Shown here one piece after another: positions 37,947 through 46,402 of a stretch of 64,000 bases of DNA; the stretch's first letter is position 1; every line of letters starts with the position of its first letter. The notes below the pieces were generated by a model, which did no database searches, had not been told where the DNA came from, and saw nothing but the letters and a program-made list of their open reading frames with translations. The position numbers and the translations under genes were made by a program. The stretch is from Streptomyces sp. BK340 (GTDB lineage Bacteria; Actinomycetota; Actinomycetes; Streptomycetales; Streptomycetaceae): contig NZ_VISR01000009.1 of the NCBI RefSeq assembly GCF_007827595.1, positions 124,001 through 188,000 on the forward strand, read 5' to 3'.

Positions 37947-39041
37947 TCACGCCCCGAACAGGTCCTGTTGTCCGTTTCCCCCCGCCGACGAGCGGGGCGG
38001 GGTCAGTCCGAGGTGCGCCCAGGCCGCGGGAGTGGCGACCCGGCCCCGTGGGGTTCGGGCCAGCAGACCCTCCCTGACCAGGAAAGGTTCGGCGACCTCC
38101 TCGACGGTCTCGCGCTCCTCCCCCACCGCGACGGCGAGCGTGGACAGGCCCACCGGACCGCCGCCGAACAGCTTCAGCAGCGCCTCCAGGACGGCCCGGT
38201 CGAGGCGGTCGAGGCCGCGCGCGTCGACCTCGTAGACGGCGAGGGCGGCCGCGGCGATCTCGCGGGTGATCACGCCGTCGGCCTTGACCTGCGCGTAGTC
38301 GCGCACGCGGCGCAGCAGGCGGTTGGCGATACGGGGCGTGCCGCGGGAGCGGCCGGAGATCTCGGCGGCGCCGTTCGGCTCGATCTCGACGTCGAGCAGG
38401 TGTGCCGAGCGGTGCACGACCCGCTCCAGCTCGGCGGGCTCGTAGAACTCCATGTGCGCGGTGAAGCCGAAGCGGTCGCGCAGCGGGGGCGGCAGCAGGC
38501 CCGCGCGCGTGGTGGCGCCGACCAGGGTGAACGGGGGCAGCTCCAGGGGGATGGCGGTGGCGCCGGGGCCCTTGCCGACGATGACGTCGACGCGGAAGTC
38601 CTCCATGGCCATGTACAGCATCTCCTCGGCGGGCCGGGACATGCGGTGGATCTCGTCCAGGAAGAGGACCTCGCCCTCCTGGAGGGAGGAGAGGATCGCG
38701 GCGAGGTCGCCGGCGTGCTGGATGGCCGGGCCGGAGGTGATGCGGATGGGGGCGCCCATCTCGGCCGCGATGATCATCGACAGCGTGGTCTTGCCCAGTC
38801 CGGGCGCGCCGGAGAGCAGCACGTGGTCGGCGGTCGCCCCGCGCGCGCGTGCGGCGCGCAGCACCAGGTCGAGCTGTTCGCGCACCTTCTCCTGGCCGAT
38901 GAACTCGCCGAGGTCCTTGGGGCGCAGAGCAGCCTCGACGGCCTGGTCCTCACGGTCGGCGACAGAGCCCACCAGCCGCTCCGCGGCGGGGCCGACGGGC
39001 TGCTCATCGGCAGCGCTGTCGGTCGTGTCGTCCCAGTTCAT
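37947..39041 (-). CDS. ruvB: Holliday junction branch-migration helicase RuvB
   Basis: AAA+ motor that drives branch migration with RuvA. The 364 residues show Walker A GAPGLGKTT, Walker B LFLDEIHRM, sensor 1 GATTRAG and the C-terminal winged helix (TPRGRVATPAAWAHLGL). The ATG at 39041 lies 24 nt downstream of ruvA. It forms the ruvC-ruvA-ruvB run. Confidence 0.97.
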   Translation of the reverse strand: MNWDDTTDSAADEQPVGPAAERLVGSVADREDQAVEAALRPKDLGEFIGQEKVREQLDLVLRAARARGATADHVLLSGAPGLGKTTLSMIIAAEMGAPIRITSGPAIQHAGDLAAILSSLQEGEVLFLDEIHRMSRPAEEMLYMAMEDFRVDVIVGKGPGATAIPLELPPFTLVGATTRAGLLPPPLRDRFGFTAHMEFYEPAELERVVHRSAHLLDVEIEPNGAAEISGRSRGTPRIANRLLRRVRDYAQVKADGVITREIAAAALAVYEVDARGLDRLDRAVLEALLKLFGGGPVGLSTLAVAVGEERETVEEVAEPFLVREGLLARTPRGRVATPAAWAHLGLTPPRSSAGGNGQQDLFGA

Positions 39042-39065
39042 GTGATGTGCCTTCGGCTATGGGGG

Positions 39066-39671
39066 TCAGCGGGCTCGGTTCAGGGTCTGCAGGGCGGCCT
39101 TCAGCAGCACGCCCACCTGGGGTGTGCCGCCCGCCGCCTCGGCCTGCGGCGCCACGGCGGCCACGGCCTCCTCGGCCTCACGGGTGGCGTAGCCGAGTCC
39201 GATGAGAGCCGCGTGCAGCTGGTCGCGCCAGCCCTGGGTGACCGGGGCTCCGACCGCGGGGGCGCCGGTGGGGGCACCGAGCCGGTCCTTCAGCTCGAGC
39301 AGCAGCTTCTGCGCGCCCTTCTTGCCGATGCCGGGGACCGCGGTGAGGGCCTTCTCGTCACCGGTGGCGACGGCGCGGCGCAGTGCGTCCGGCGTGTGCA
39401 CGGCGAGCATCGCCTGGGCGAGGCGGGGTCCCACACCGCTCGCGGTCTGCAGCAGTTCGAAGACCTGGCGCTCGTCGTCGTCCGCGAAGCCGTACAGGGT
39501 CAGCGAGTCCTCGCGCACCACCAAAGAGGTGGCGAGCTTGGTCTGCCGGCCCATGCGGAGGCCGGAGAGCGTGTTCGGGGTGCACTGGACGGCGATGCCG
39601 ATGCCGCCCACCTCGACCACCGCGGAGTCGGGGGCGAGGGCGGCGACCGGGCCGCTGACGAACGCGATCAT
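39066..39671 (-). CDS. ruvA: Holliday junction DNA-binding protein RuvA
   Basis: Tetrameric junction-binding protein. The 201 residues comprise an N-terminal OB fold (MIAFVSGPVAALAPDSAVVEV), two helix-hairpin-helix motifs (ASGVGPRLAQAML, VPGIGKKGAQKLLLEL) and a C-terminal domain III that contacts RuvB. The ATG at 39671 overlaps the ruvC stop as ATGA. The longer open frame upstream is a shadow of ruvC. Confidence 0.97.
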   Translation of the reverse strand: MIAFVSGPVAALAPDSAVVEVGGIGIAVQCTPNTLSGLRMGRQTKLATSLVVREDSLTLYGFADDDERQVFELLQTASGVGPRLAQAMLAVHTPDALRRAVATGDEKALTAVPGIGKKGAQKLLLELKDRLGAPTGAPAVGAPVTQGWRDQLHAALIGLGYATREAEEAVAAVAPQAEAAGGTPQVGVLLKAALQTLNRAR

Positions 39672-40207
39672 GCCGTACGGCCTTTCGTTGCGTGGACTGT
39701 GTGCCGGGCGACGGCCTGCTGGAGCCGGTTCTGGGCGGGGGCGCGCCAGATGTGGCAGATGGCGAGGGCGAGTGCGTCGGCGGCGTCGGCCGGCTTCGGC
39801 GGGGCGCTGAGCCGCAGCAGGCGGGTGACCATGGCCCCGACCTGGGCCTTGTCGGCGCGGCCGCTGCCGGTGACGGCGGCCTTGACCTCGCTGGGGGTGT
39901 GCAGGGCGACGGGGATGCCCCGCCGGGCGGCGCACAGCATGGCGACGGCGCTGGCCTGGGCGGTGCCCATCACCGTGCGCACGTTGTGCTGGCTGAAGAC
40001 GCGCTCGACGGCGACGAACTCGGGCCGGTGCTCGTCCAGCCACTCCTCGATGCCCTGCTCGACGGCGAGCAGCCGCAGGCTCAGGTCGGCGTCCGCGGGT
40101 GTCCGTACGACCCCGACGCCGAGCATGGTGAGCGGCCGGCCCGCCACCCCCTCCACCACGCCGACACCGCACCGCGTCAGCCCGGGGTCCACCCCCAACA
40201 CGCGCAC
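39668..40207 (-). CDS. ruvC: Crossover junction endodeoxyribonuclease RuvC
   Basis: Resolves Holliday junctions. The 179 residues start at GTG 40207 (VRVLGVDPGLTRCGVGVV), with the first catalytic Asp in VDPG. The later acidic residues sit in FVAVERVF and in KPADAADALALAICH. First gene of the ruvCAB run, coupled to ruvA by a 4-nt overlap. A strong hairpin between it and yebC suggests its own promoter. Confidence 0.97.
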   Translation of the reverse strand: MRVLGVDPGLTRCGVGVVEGVAGRPLTMLGVGVVRTPADADLSLRLLAVEQGIEEWLDEHRPEFVAVERVFSQHNVRTVMGTAQASAVAMLCAARRGIPVALHTPSEVKAAVTGSGRADKAQVGAMVTRLLRLSAPPKPADAADALALAICHIWRAPAQNRLQQAVARHTVHATKGRTA

Positions 40208-40287
40208 GCGCCCCTCCCTTCGATCGCCTGTTTGTGCAGGCTATCGGGTGCCACCGACAACGCCCCGCACCAACGCCCGACAAGGCG

Positions 40288-40317
40288 ACGGGCCGACGGG
40301 GTGTCCCGTCGGCCCGT
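40288..40317 (-). terminator. Terminator downstream of yebC
   Basis: A perfect 13-bp stem (ACGGGCCGACGGG at 40288-40300 and its complement at 40305-40317) with a GTGT loop lies 26 nt beyond the yebC stop. Confidence 0.85.
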
Positions 40318-40343
40318 GAGAACCTGCGCAGCCCGCCGCGGCG

Positions 40344-41096
40344 CTACGCGTCGACCTTCTCCATGATCTCGTCGCTCACGTCGAAGTTGGCGAAGACGTT
40401 CTGCACGTCGTCGCTGTCCTCGAGCGCGTCGATCAGCTTGAAGATCTTCTTGGCGCCCTCCTCGTCCAGTTCGACCTGGACGGACGGCACGAAGCTGGAG
40501 TCGGCGGAGTCGTAGTCGATCCCGGCCTCCTGGAGAGCGGTGCGGACCGCGACCAGGTCGGTGGCCTCGCTGATGACCTCGAAGGTCTCACCGAGGTCGT
40601 TGACCTCCTCGGCGCCGGCGTCCAGGACGGCACCCAGGACGTCGTCCTCGCTCAGCTCGCCCTTGGGGACGATGATGACGCCCTTGCGGCTGAACATGTA
40701 CGACACCGAGCCCGGGTCGGCCATGGAGCCGCCGTTGCGGGTCATCGCGACGCGGACGTCGGAGGCGGCGCGGTTGCGGTTGTCGGTGAGGCACTCGATG
40801 AGCACCGCGACACCGTTCGGGCCGTAGCCCTCGTACATGATCGTCTCGTAGTCGGCACCGCCGGCCTCGAGGCCGCCGCCGCGCTTGACCGCGGAGTCGA
40901 TGTTCTTGTTCGGGACCGACTGCTTCTTCGCCTTCTGGATGGCGTCGTAGAGGGTCGGGTTGCCCTCGATGTCGACGCCGCCCATGCGGGCCGCGACCTC
41001 GATGTTCTTGATCAGCTTCGCGAAGAGCTTGCCGCGCTTGGCGTCGATCACGGCCTTCTTGTGCTTCGTCGTAGCCCATTTAGAGTGGCCGGACAT
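40344..41096 (-). CDS. yebC: YebC/PmpR family (TACO1-like) protein
   Basis: The 250 residues start MSGHSKWATTKHKKAVIDAKRGK at ATG 41096, the invariant family opening. YebC proteins were first described as transcription regulators; more recent work ties relatives to translation of difficult sequences such as proline stretches. Adjacent to pdxT (49-nt gap) and upstream of ruvCAB, the common actinobacterial order. The larger open frame upstream is not used. Confidence 0.95.
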   Translation of the reverse strand: MSGHSKWATTKHKKAVIDAKRGKLFAKLIKNIEVAARMGGVDIEGNPTLYDAIQKAKKQSVPNKNIDSAVKRGGGLEAGGADYETIMYEGYGPNGVAVLIECLTDNRNRAASDVRVAMTRNGGSMADPGSVSYMFSRKGVIIVPKGELSEDDVLGAVLDAGAEEVNDLGETFEVISEATDLVAVRTALQEAGIDYDSADSSFVPSVQVELDEEGAKKIFKLIDALEDSDDVQNVFANFDVSDEIMEKVDA

Positions 41097-41145
41097 CTGC
41101 CTGTCTCCTTCGCGTAACCCATCCAAACAACGAACGCCAGAGATC

Positions 41146-41751
41146 CTACAAGGACTCGGCCGTCCGGTTCGCGCGCACCATGTCGACGAACAGGGAGTGC
41201 ACGCGGTGGTCGCCGGTCAGTTCCGGGTGGAACGACGTGGCGAGCGCGTTGCCCTGACGGACCGCCACGATGTGGCCTTCGTGCTCGGCGAGCACCTCGG
41301 CCTCGGCCCCGACGGACTCGACCCAGGGGGCGCGGATGAAGACGCCCTCTACAGGATCGCCCTCCACGCCCCTGACGTCGACCGCCGCCTCGAAGGACTC
41401 GTTCTGCCGTCCGAAGGCGTTGCGGCGCACGATCATGTCGATGCCGCCGATGGTCTCCTGGCCCGAGCGCGGGTCGAGGATCTTGTCCGCGAGCATGATC
41501 ATGCCGGCGCAGGTGCCGTAGACGGGCATGCCGTCGCGTACGCGCGCGCGGAGGGGCTCCATCACTCCGAAGAGGACGGCCAGCTTGGAGATGGTGGTGG
41601 ACTCGCCGCCGGGCAGGACGAGACCGTCGACCTCGGCGAGTTCCTCGGGGCGCCGCACCGGCCTGGCCACGGCGTCGGCCGCGGCCAGGGCGATGAGGTG
41701 CTCCCGTACGTCGCCCTGGAGGGCCAGGACGCCTATGACGGGGGTGTTCAT
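41146..41751 (-). CDS. pdxT: Pyridoxal 5'-phosphate synthase glutaminase subunit
   Basis: Supplies ammonia to PdxS for PLP synthesis. The 201 residues contain the oxyanion-strand LPGGESTTISKL, the nucleophile Cys in PVYGTCAGMIML and the catalytic His-Glu in SFHPELTGD. It lies 13 nt downstream of pdxS and is co-transcribed with it. Confidence 0.96.
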   Translation of the reverse strand: MNTPVIGVLALQGDVREHLIALAAADAVARPVRRPEELAEVDGLVLPGGESTTISKLAVLFGVMEPLRARVRDGMPVYGTCAGMIMLADKILDPRSGQETIGGIDMIVRRNAFGRQNESFEAAVDVRGVEGDPVEGVFIRAPWVESVGAEAEVLAEHEGHIVAVRQGNALATSFHPELTGDHRVHSLFVDMVRANRTAESL

Positions 41752-41764
41752 GTCTTCCGGTGCC

Positions 41765-42670
41765 TTACCAGCCGCGGTTCGCGTAGCGCTCGGCCTCGGG
41801 GAGGGTGTCGCAGTTGATGCCGACCATGGCCTCGCCCAGGTTGCGGGAGGCGTCCGCGATGATCTTCGGGTCGTCGTAGAAGGTGGTGGCCTTCACGATG
41901 GCGGCGGCGCGCTTGGCCGGGTCGCCGGACTTGAAGATGCCGGAGCCCACGAACACGCCCTCGGCGCCGAGCTGGCGCATCAGGGCGGCGTCGGCCGGGG
42001 TGGCGACACCACCGGCGGAGAAGAGGACCACCGGGAGCTTGCCCAGCTCGGCGACCTCCTTGACCAGCTCGTACGGGGCGCGCAGCTCCTTGGCGGCGGC
42101 GTACAGCTCGTTGTTGTCGTAGCCGCGCAGGCGGGCGATCTCGTTCTTGATCTGGCGCAGGTGACGGACGGCCTCGACCACGTTGCCGGTGCCGGCCTCG
42201 CCCTTGGAACGGATCATCGCGGCGCCCTCGGCGATGCGGCGCAGGGCCTCGCCCAGGTTGGTGGCACCGCAGACGAAGGGGGTGGTGAAGGCCCACTTGT
42301 CGGAGTGGTTGACCTCGTCGGCCGGGGTGAGGACCTCGGACTCGTCGATGTAGTCGACGCCGAGGGACTGCAGCACCTGGGCCTCGACGAAGTGGCCGAT
42401 GCGGGACTTCGCCATGACCGGGATGGAGACTGCGTCGATGATGCCCTCGATCATGTCCGGGTCGGACATGCGGGCCACGCCGCCGTCCTTGCGGATGTCG
42501 GCGGGGACTCGCTCCAGGGCCATGACCGCGACGGCGCCCGCGTCCTCGGCGATCTTCGCCTGCTCCGGGGTGACGACGTCCATGATCACGCCGCCCTTGA
42601 GCTGCTCGGCCATACCGCGCTTCACGCGGGCGGTGCCGGTCTCGGGAGCCTGGTTCTCGGTGGTGGACAC
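41765..42670 (-). CDS. pdxS: Pyridoxal 5'-phosphate synthase lyase subunit
   Basis: Builds PLP from ribose 5-phosphate, glyceraldehyde 3-phosphate and ammonia. About 301 residues with the conserved RVKRGMAEQLKGGVIMDVVT opening, and the catalytic lysines in DIRKDGGVARM and IRSKGEAGTG. I chose GTG 42670 (VSTTENQAPE), with GAGG 6 nt upstream; a GTG 12 nt earlier would overlap that ribosome-binding site. The upstream 115 nt contain repeated GTGGAYC motifs that may bind a MocR-type regulator. Confidence 0.96.
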   Translation of the reverse strand: MSTTENQAPETGTARVKRGMAEQLKGGVIMDVVTPEQAKIAEDAGAVAVMALERVPADIRKDGGVARMSDPDMIEGIIDAVSIPVMAKSRIGHFVEAQVLQSLGVDYIDESEVLTPADEVNHSDKWAFTTPFVCGATNLGEALRRIAEGAAMIRSKGEAGTGNVVEAVRHLRQIKNEIARLRGYDNNELYAAAKELRAPYELVKEVAELGKLPVVLFSAGGVATPADAALMRQLGAEGVFVGSGIFKSGDPAKRAAAIVKATTFYDDPKIIADASRNLGEAMVGINCDTLPEAERYANRGW

Positions 42671-42723
42671 GGGTGACCTCACTGAAGTGAAAGAGGGTTT
42701 TCTGCTTCAGAGAGGAAACGTGA

Positions 42724-42779
42724 GTGGACCAGGCCACAGCAAGGGCCAATGGCAACCCGGTGGATCCTTTTGGTCCACC
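42724..42779 (-). promoter_or_regulatory. Repeated GTGGAYC motifs upstream of pdxS
   Basis: GTGGACC (42724-42730), GTGGATCC (42760-42767) and the inverted GGTCCACC (42772-42779) cluster within 56 nt. The last two form an imperfect inverted repeat. They resemble the AAAGTGGWCTA-type sites of the MocR regulator PdxR in corynebacteria. The same inverted repeat could instead be a weak terminator of the upstream gene. Confidence 0.35.
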
Positions 42780-42785
42780 AAAGGT

Positions 42786-43328
42786 TCAGGAGGCCCGTTC
42801 CACCAGCGCCGCGGGAGGCTCGTCGTCCATCTCGAAGGCCAGCGGGAAGGGGGCGTGACCGGCCAGCCGGAACCAGCGCACCTTGCGGTGCTCCCGGAGC
42901 CTGCGGGCGGCTCCCACGGCGTCGTTGTGGAAGCGGCGGGCCATGGGGACCCGGCGTACCGCTTCGGCCAGCTCGCGGGCCGCCGACTCGCCGCCCGGGG
43001 CCTCCCGCACGGCTTCGACCTGCTGCGGATCCTCGAACACCGCGCGCAGTGCCTGGCTCAGCTCGCTCTCGGCGACCTCCCGCTGCTCCTCCTCCGCCTG
43101 CCGGGCGGCGTGCGCGGCCTCGTAGAGCACGATCGAGGCGGCCGGGTCCAGCACGCCCGAGGTCGCCAGTTCCTGGGTCACGGAGGCCCGCCGCAGCAGC
43201 TGCGCGTCCAGCGCGGCCCGCGCGGCGTCCATGCGCACGTGCAGCCGGTCCAGCCGGCCGGCCGTCCAGCTCAGATAGAGGCCGATGGCGACGAGCGCGA
43301 CGAAGATCCAGATCAGGGTTGCGGTCAC
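42786..43328 (-). CDS. Membrane-anchored LemA-like protein
   Basis: 180 residues from GTG 43328. One N-terminal transmembrane helix (LIWIFVALVAIGLYLSW) is followed by helices. The first of these (RLDRLHVRMDAARAALDAQLLRRASVTQEL) resembles the start of LemA proteins (V..A...ID.QLKRR). The rest is charged and helical and does not match further motifs I know. Function unknown. Between pimA and pdxS on the same strand. Confidence 0.8.
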   Translation of the reverse strand: MTATLIWIFVALVAIGLYLSWTAGRLDRLHVRMDAARAALDAQLLRRASVTQELATSGVLDPAASIVLYEAAHAARQAEEEQREVAESELSQALRAVFEDPQQVEAVREAPGGESAARELAEAVRRVPMARRFHNDAVGAARRLREHRKVRWFRLAGHAPFPLAFEMDDEPPAALVERAS

Positions 43329-43376
43329 GGGCGAAGGTTAGTCGGCCCGCGAGGCCGGCCGGAGCAGACCCTCGCC

Positions 43377-44537
43377 TCAGTCCCGCGCCAGCCCGAACCG
43401 GGCCCTGAACCCCGTGCGCTCGTCGGTGGCCACCGCCGACGTACCGGTGGTGACCGTCTCGTACACCGACAGGATGTCCGCGCCGACGGTGGACCAGTCG
43501 AAGCGGCGGACGTGGGCGCTGCCCCGCTCGCGCAGTTCGGCCCGGCGGTCGGGGTCCGCCAGCAGGCGTACGGCGGCCTCGGCCAGGGCGTCCGCGTCCT
43601 CGTTGGCGAAGACCTCGCCCGCCTGGCCCTGGTCCAGGACCTGGACGAAGGCGTCCAGGTCGGAGGCGAGGACCGGGGCGCCCGCCGACATGGCCTCGAC
43701 GAGGATGATGCCGAAGCTCTCGCCGCCGGTGTTGGGCGCGACGTACAGGTCGACGCTGCGCAGGAAGCGCGCCTTGTCCTCGTCGCTGATCATGCCGAGG
43801 AACTCGACGCGGGAACGCAGCTCCTCGGGCAGGTCCTCGACGGCCGCCTCCTCGTCCCCGCGCCCCGCGACCAGCAGACGCGCCTGCGGGCGGGCGGCGA
43901 GGATCTTCGGGAGGGCCTTCATCAGGACCGGCAGGCCCTTGCGGGGCTCGTCGATGCGGCCGATGAAGCCGAGCGTGTCTCCCTGCCACTCGGGGTTCGG
44001 CCCGGCCTTGGCGAAGAAGTCGACGTCGACGCCGTTGGGGATGACCACCGCGTCGCCGCCCAGGTGCTCGACCAGGGTGCGGCGGGCGTACTCGCTGACC
44101 GCGATGCGCGCGCTGATCTTCTCCAGCGCGGCCTGCAGGATCGCGTACGCGGCGATCATCGCGCGCGAGCGGGGGTTGGAGGTGTGGAAGGTGGCCACGA
44201 TGGGGCCCTGGGCCGCCCAGCAGGTCAGCAGGCCGAGCGACGGGGAGGTCGGCTCGTGGATGTGGACCACGTCGAACGCGCCGTCGTGCAGCCAGCGCCG
44301 CACCCGCGCGGCCGACAGGAAGCCGAAGTTGAGGCGGGCCACCGAGCCGTTGTACGGCACCGGCACCGCGCGGCCGGCCGAGACGACGTACGGCGGCAGC
44401 GGGGTGTCGTCGTCGGCCGGGGCGAGGACGGAGACCTCGTGGCCGAGGCGGATGAAGTACTCGGCGAGGTCGCGGATGTGGAACTGGACGCCCCCGGGGA
44501 CGTCCCAGGAGTACGGGCAGACGATCCCGATTCTCAC
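43377..44537 (-). CDS. pimA: Phosphatidylinositol alpha-mannosyltransferase (GT4, PimA-like)
   Basis: Transfers the first mannose from GDP-mannose to phosphatidylinositol on the inner membrane face. The 386 residues form two Rossmann domains: N-terminal VRIGIVCPYSWDVPGGVQFH and C-terminal GT4 signature (TGGESFGIILVEAMSAGAPVLASD). The start is GTG 44537, overlapping the acyltransferase stop as GTGA. The upstream pgsA and acyltransferase genes confirm the pathway assignment. Confidence 0.93.
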   Translation of the reverse strand: MRIGIVCPYSWDVPGGVQFHIRDLAEYFIRLGHEVSVLAPADDDTPLPPYVVSAGRAVPVPYNGSVARLNFGFLSAARVRRWLHDGAFDVVHIHEPTSPSLGLLTCWAAQGPIVATFHTSNPRSRAMIAAYAILQAALEKISARIAVSEYARRTLVEHLGGDAVVIPNGVDVDFFAKAGPNPEWQGDTLGFIGRIDEPRKGLPVLMKALPKILAARPQARLLVAGRGDEEAAVEDLPEELRSRVEFLGMISDEDKARFLRSVDLYVAPNTGGESFGIILVEAMSAGAPVLASDLDAFVQVLDQGQAGEVFANEDADALAEAAVRLLADPDRRAELRERGSAHVRRFDWSTVGADILSVYETVTTGTSAVATDERTGFRARFGLARD

Positions 44538-45442
44538 GCGGGTCCCTTCGCGGGGTCGAGGTCGGCGAGCCACAGGCGCTGGAGCATGTGCCAGTCCTCC
44601 GGGTGGTCGGCGATCCCCTTGGCGAAGACGTCGGCCAGTGCCTGTGTCATGACAGACGTCTTCTCGGCCCGGCTGCCTGTCTCCGGTACCTCGATCGGAG
44701 GATGCACCTGGCCCTTCATCACGGGCGAGTCGTCGTACCAGAGGGTGACGGGCATCAGCTGCGCGCCGGTCTGCTGGGCGAGCAGGGCCGGGCCGGCGGG
44801 CATCCGGGTCCGCTCGCCGAAGAAGTCGACCTCGACGCCGGACGCGGACAGGTCCCGGTCGGCGACCAGGCAGACCAGGCCGCCGTCGCGCAGCCGCCGG
44901 GCCAGGGTGCCGAAGGCGGTGCCGCCGCTGTGCGGCAGGACCTCCATGCCGAGACCCTCGCGGTAGGCGACGAAGCGGTCGTAGAGCGACTCGGGCTTGA
45001 GCCGCTCGGCGACCGTGGTGAACGGCGTCTCCAGCCGGGTGGTGACCCAGGCGCCGGCCAGGTCCCAGTTGGCCATGTGCGGAAGCGCGAGGATCAGGCC
45101 CCGGGGGGAGGCGATCCCGTCGGTCAGGTGGTGGACGTCCGTGCAGTCGAAGCCCGTCCTGACGCGCTCGGCGCTCCAGGCGGGCAGCCGGAAGGACTCC
45201 ATCCAGTAGCGCAGGTACGAGCGCATGCCCGCGCGGGAGAGTTCGGCGAGGCGCTCGGGGCCGGCGTCGGGCACCACGCGCGCGTAGTTCGCCTCCAGCC
45301 GCAGGACGCCCTTGCCGCGCTGCTTCCAGGCGAGGTCCGCGACGGACCGGCCGAGCCGGACAGCGGCGGGTTCCGGAAGCTTCTTGACGGTGCTCCAGCC
45401 GAGACCGTACAGCGCGTCGGTGAACCGGTCGGCGGTGCTCAC
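44534..45442 (-). CDS. Phosphatidylinositol mannoside acyltransferase (HtrB/LpxL-like)
   Basis: Acylates the mannose of phosphatidylinositol mannosides. The 302 residues contain the family's HX4D catalytic motif in LPHMANWDLAG, then a conserved GGTAFGTLARRLRDGGLVCLVADRD-type block. The start is GTG 45442 (VSTADRFTDALYGLGW), overlapping the pgsA stop as GTGA. The pgsA-acyltransferase-pimA order is the same as the mycobacterial PIM locus (pgsA1-patA-pimA). Confidence 0.93.
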   Translation of the reverse strand: MSTADRFTDALYGLGWSTVKKLPEPAAVRLGRSVADLAWKQRGKGVLRLEANYARVVPDAGPERLAELSRAGMRSYLRYWMESFRLPAWSAERVRTGFDCTDVHHLTDGIASPRGLILALPHMANWDLAGAWVTTRLETPFTTVAERLKPESLYDRFVAYREGLGMEVLPHSGGTAFGTLARRLRDGGLVCLVADRDLSASGVEVDFFGERTRMPAGPALLAQQTGAQLMPVTLWYDDSPVMKGQVHPPIEVPETGSRAEKTSVMTQALADVFAKGIADHPEDWHMLQRLWLADLDPAKGPA

Positions 45443-46119
45443 TTCGCCGCCTCCCTCCCCTGGGACGCGTTCTGCTCCGCCTCGGCCTCCGCCTCGGCCT
45501 CGGCGGACTCTCGGCGGACGGTGACGACCCGCTGGACGAGGGTGACGAGGCTGCCCACGGCGACGATCCACAGGGCGATCGGGAGGAGGATCTGGATGCC
45601 CGGGACGCCGAACGTGTGGAGGCCGGCCAGACCGGCCGCCACCAGCGAGATCACCAGCCGCTCGGCGCGCTCGACGAGGCCGTTGACGGCGACCGGCAGC
45701 CCGATCGACTCGCCGCGCGCCTTGGTGTACGACACCACCTGGCCGCTGGCCAGGCAGAAGATCGAGACGGCGCACAGGGCGTTGTTGTCGCCGTTGCCCG
45801 CGTACCACAGGGCGAAGCCGCCGAAGATCGCGCCGTCGGCCACCCGGTCGAGCGTGGAGTCCAGGAAGGCACCCCAGCGGCTGGAGCGGCCCAGCTGGCG
45901 GGCCATGTTGCCGTCGACCAGGTCCGAGAAGACGAACAGGGTGATCACGATCGTGCCCCAGAAGAACTCGCCCCTGGGGAAGAAGACCAGCGCGCCCGCG
46001 ACCACACCGGCCGTGCCGATGAGTGTGACCGCGTCGGGGCTCACGCCCCGCCGGATGAGAAACGCGGCGAACGGTGTGAGGACACGCGTGAAGAATGCAC
46101 GCGCGTACTTGTTCAGCAT
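45439..46119 (-). CDS. pgsA: CDP-alcohol phosphatidyltransferase (phosphatidylinositol-phosphate synthase)
   Basis: Makes phosphatidylinositol phosphate from CDP-diacylglycerol and inositol phosphate. The 226 residues carry the full catalytic motif DLVDGNMARQLGRSSRWGAFLDSTLDRVAD (D-x2-DG-x2-AR-x8-G-x3-D-x3-D; only these key positions matter). About six helices follow, then a Glu/Ala-rich tail. ATG 46119 (MLNKYARAFF) follows GGGAAGG. The next genes are the acyltransferase and pimA, so it feeds phosphatidylinositol mannoside synthesis. Confidence 0.93.
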   Translation of the reverse strand: MLNKYARAFFTRVLTPFAAFLIRRGVSPDAVTLIGTAGVVAGALVFFPRGEFFWGTIVITLFVFSDLVDGNMARQLGRSSRWGAFLDSTLDRVADGAIFGGFALWYAGNGDNNALCAVSIFCLASGQVVSYTKARGESIGLPVAVNGLVERAERLVISLVAAGLAGLHTFGVPGIQILLPIALWIVAVGSLVTLVQRVVTVRRESAEAEAEAEAEQNASQGREAAK

Positions 46120-46402
46120 GGCCTTCCCGACGGTCGTGGCGCCGCGGCCCTGGTGGCCACCGGCTGGCCCATCGTAGTCACGCGCGCGCACAGGTGACGG
46201 GCGGGCACCCGCAGACGTGCCGCGAACCGGTGCACACCCGCCCGCGCGGGGGGGCGCGTGGCGCGATCGGCGTCCGTCGTATGGACGCAGCATGACGGGA
46301 GTGGAAAGCTCGAAGGACCGCGGGCGTCGCAGGAGCCGCCAGTGCACGCGGTGCCGCGTGTCCGCGCCCACAGTGACCTCACCGTCAACGGGAGGCAGGA
46401 TC

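Noticed and set aside
46292..46402. Extended N-terminus for the EF-G-like protein from ATG 46292
   Set aside because: The extra residues are Arg/Ser-rich and unlike the family, whereas ATG 46403 has GGGAGG at good spacing.
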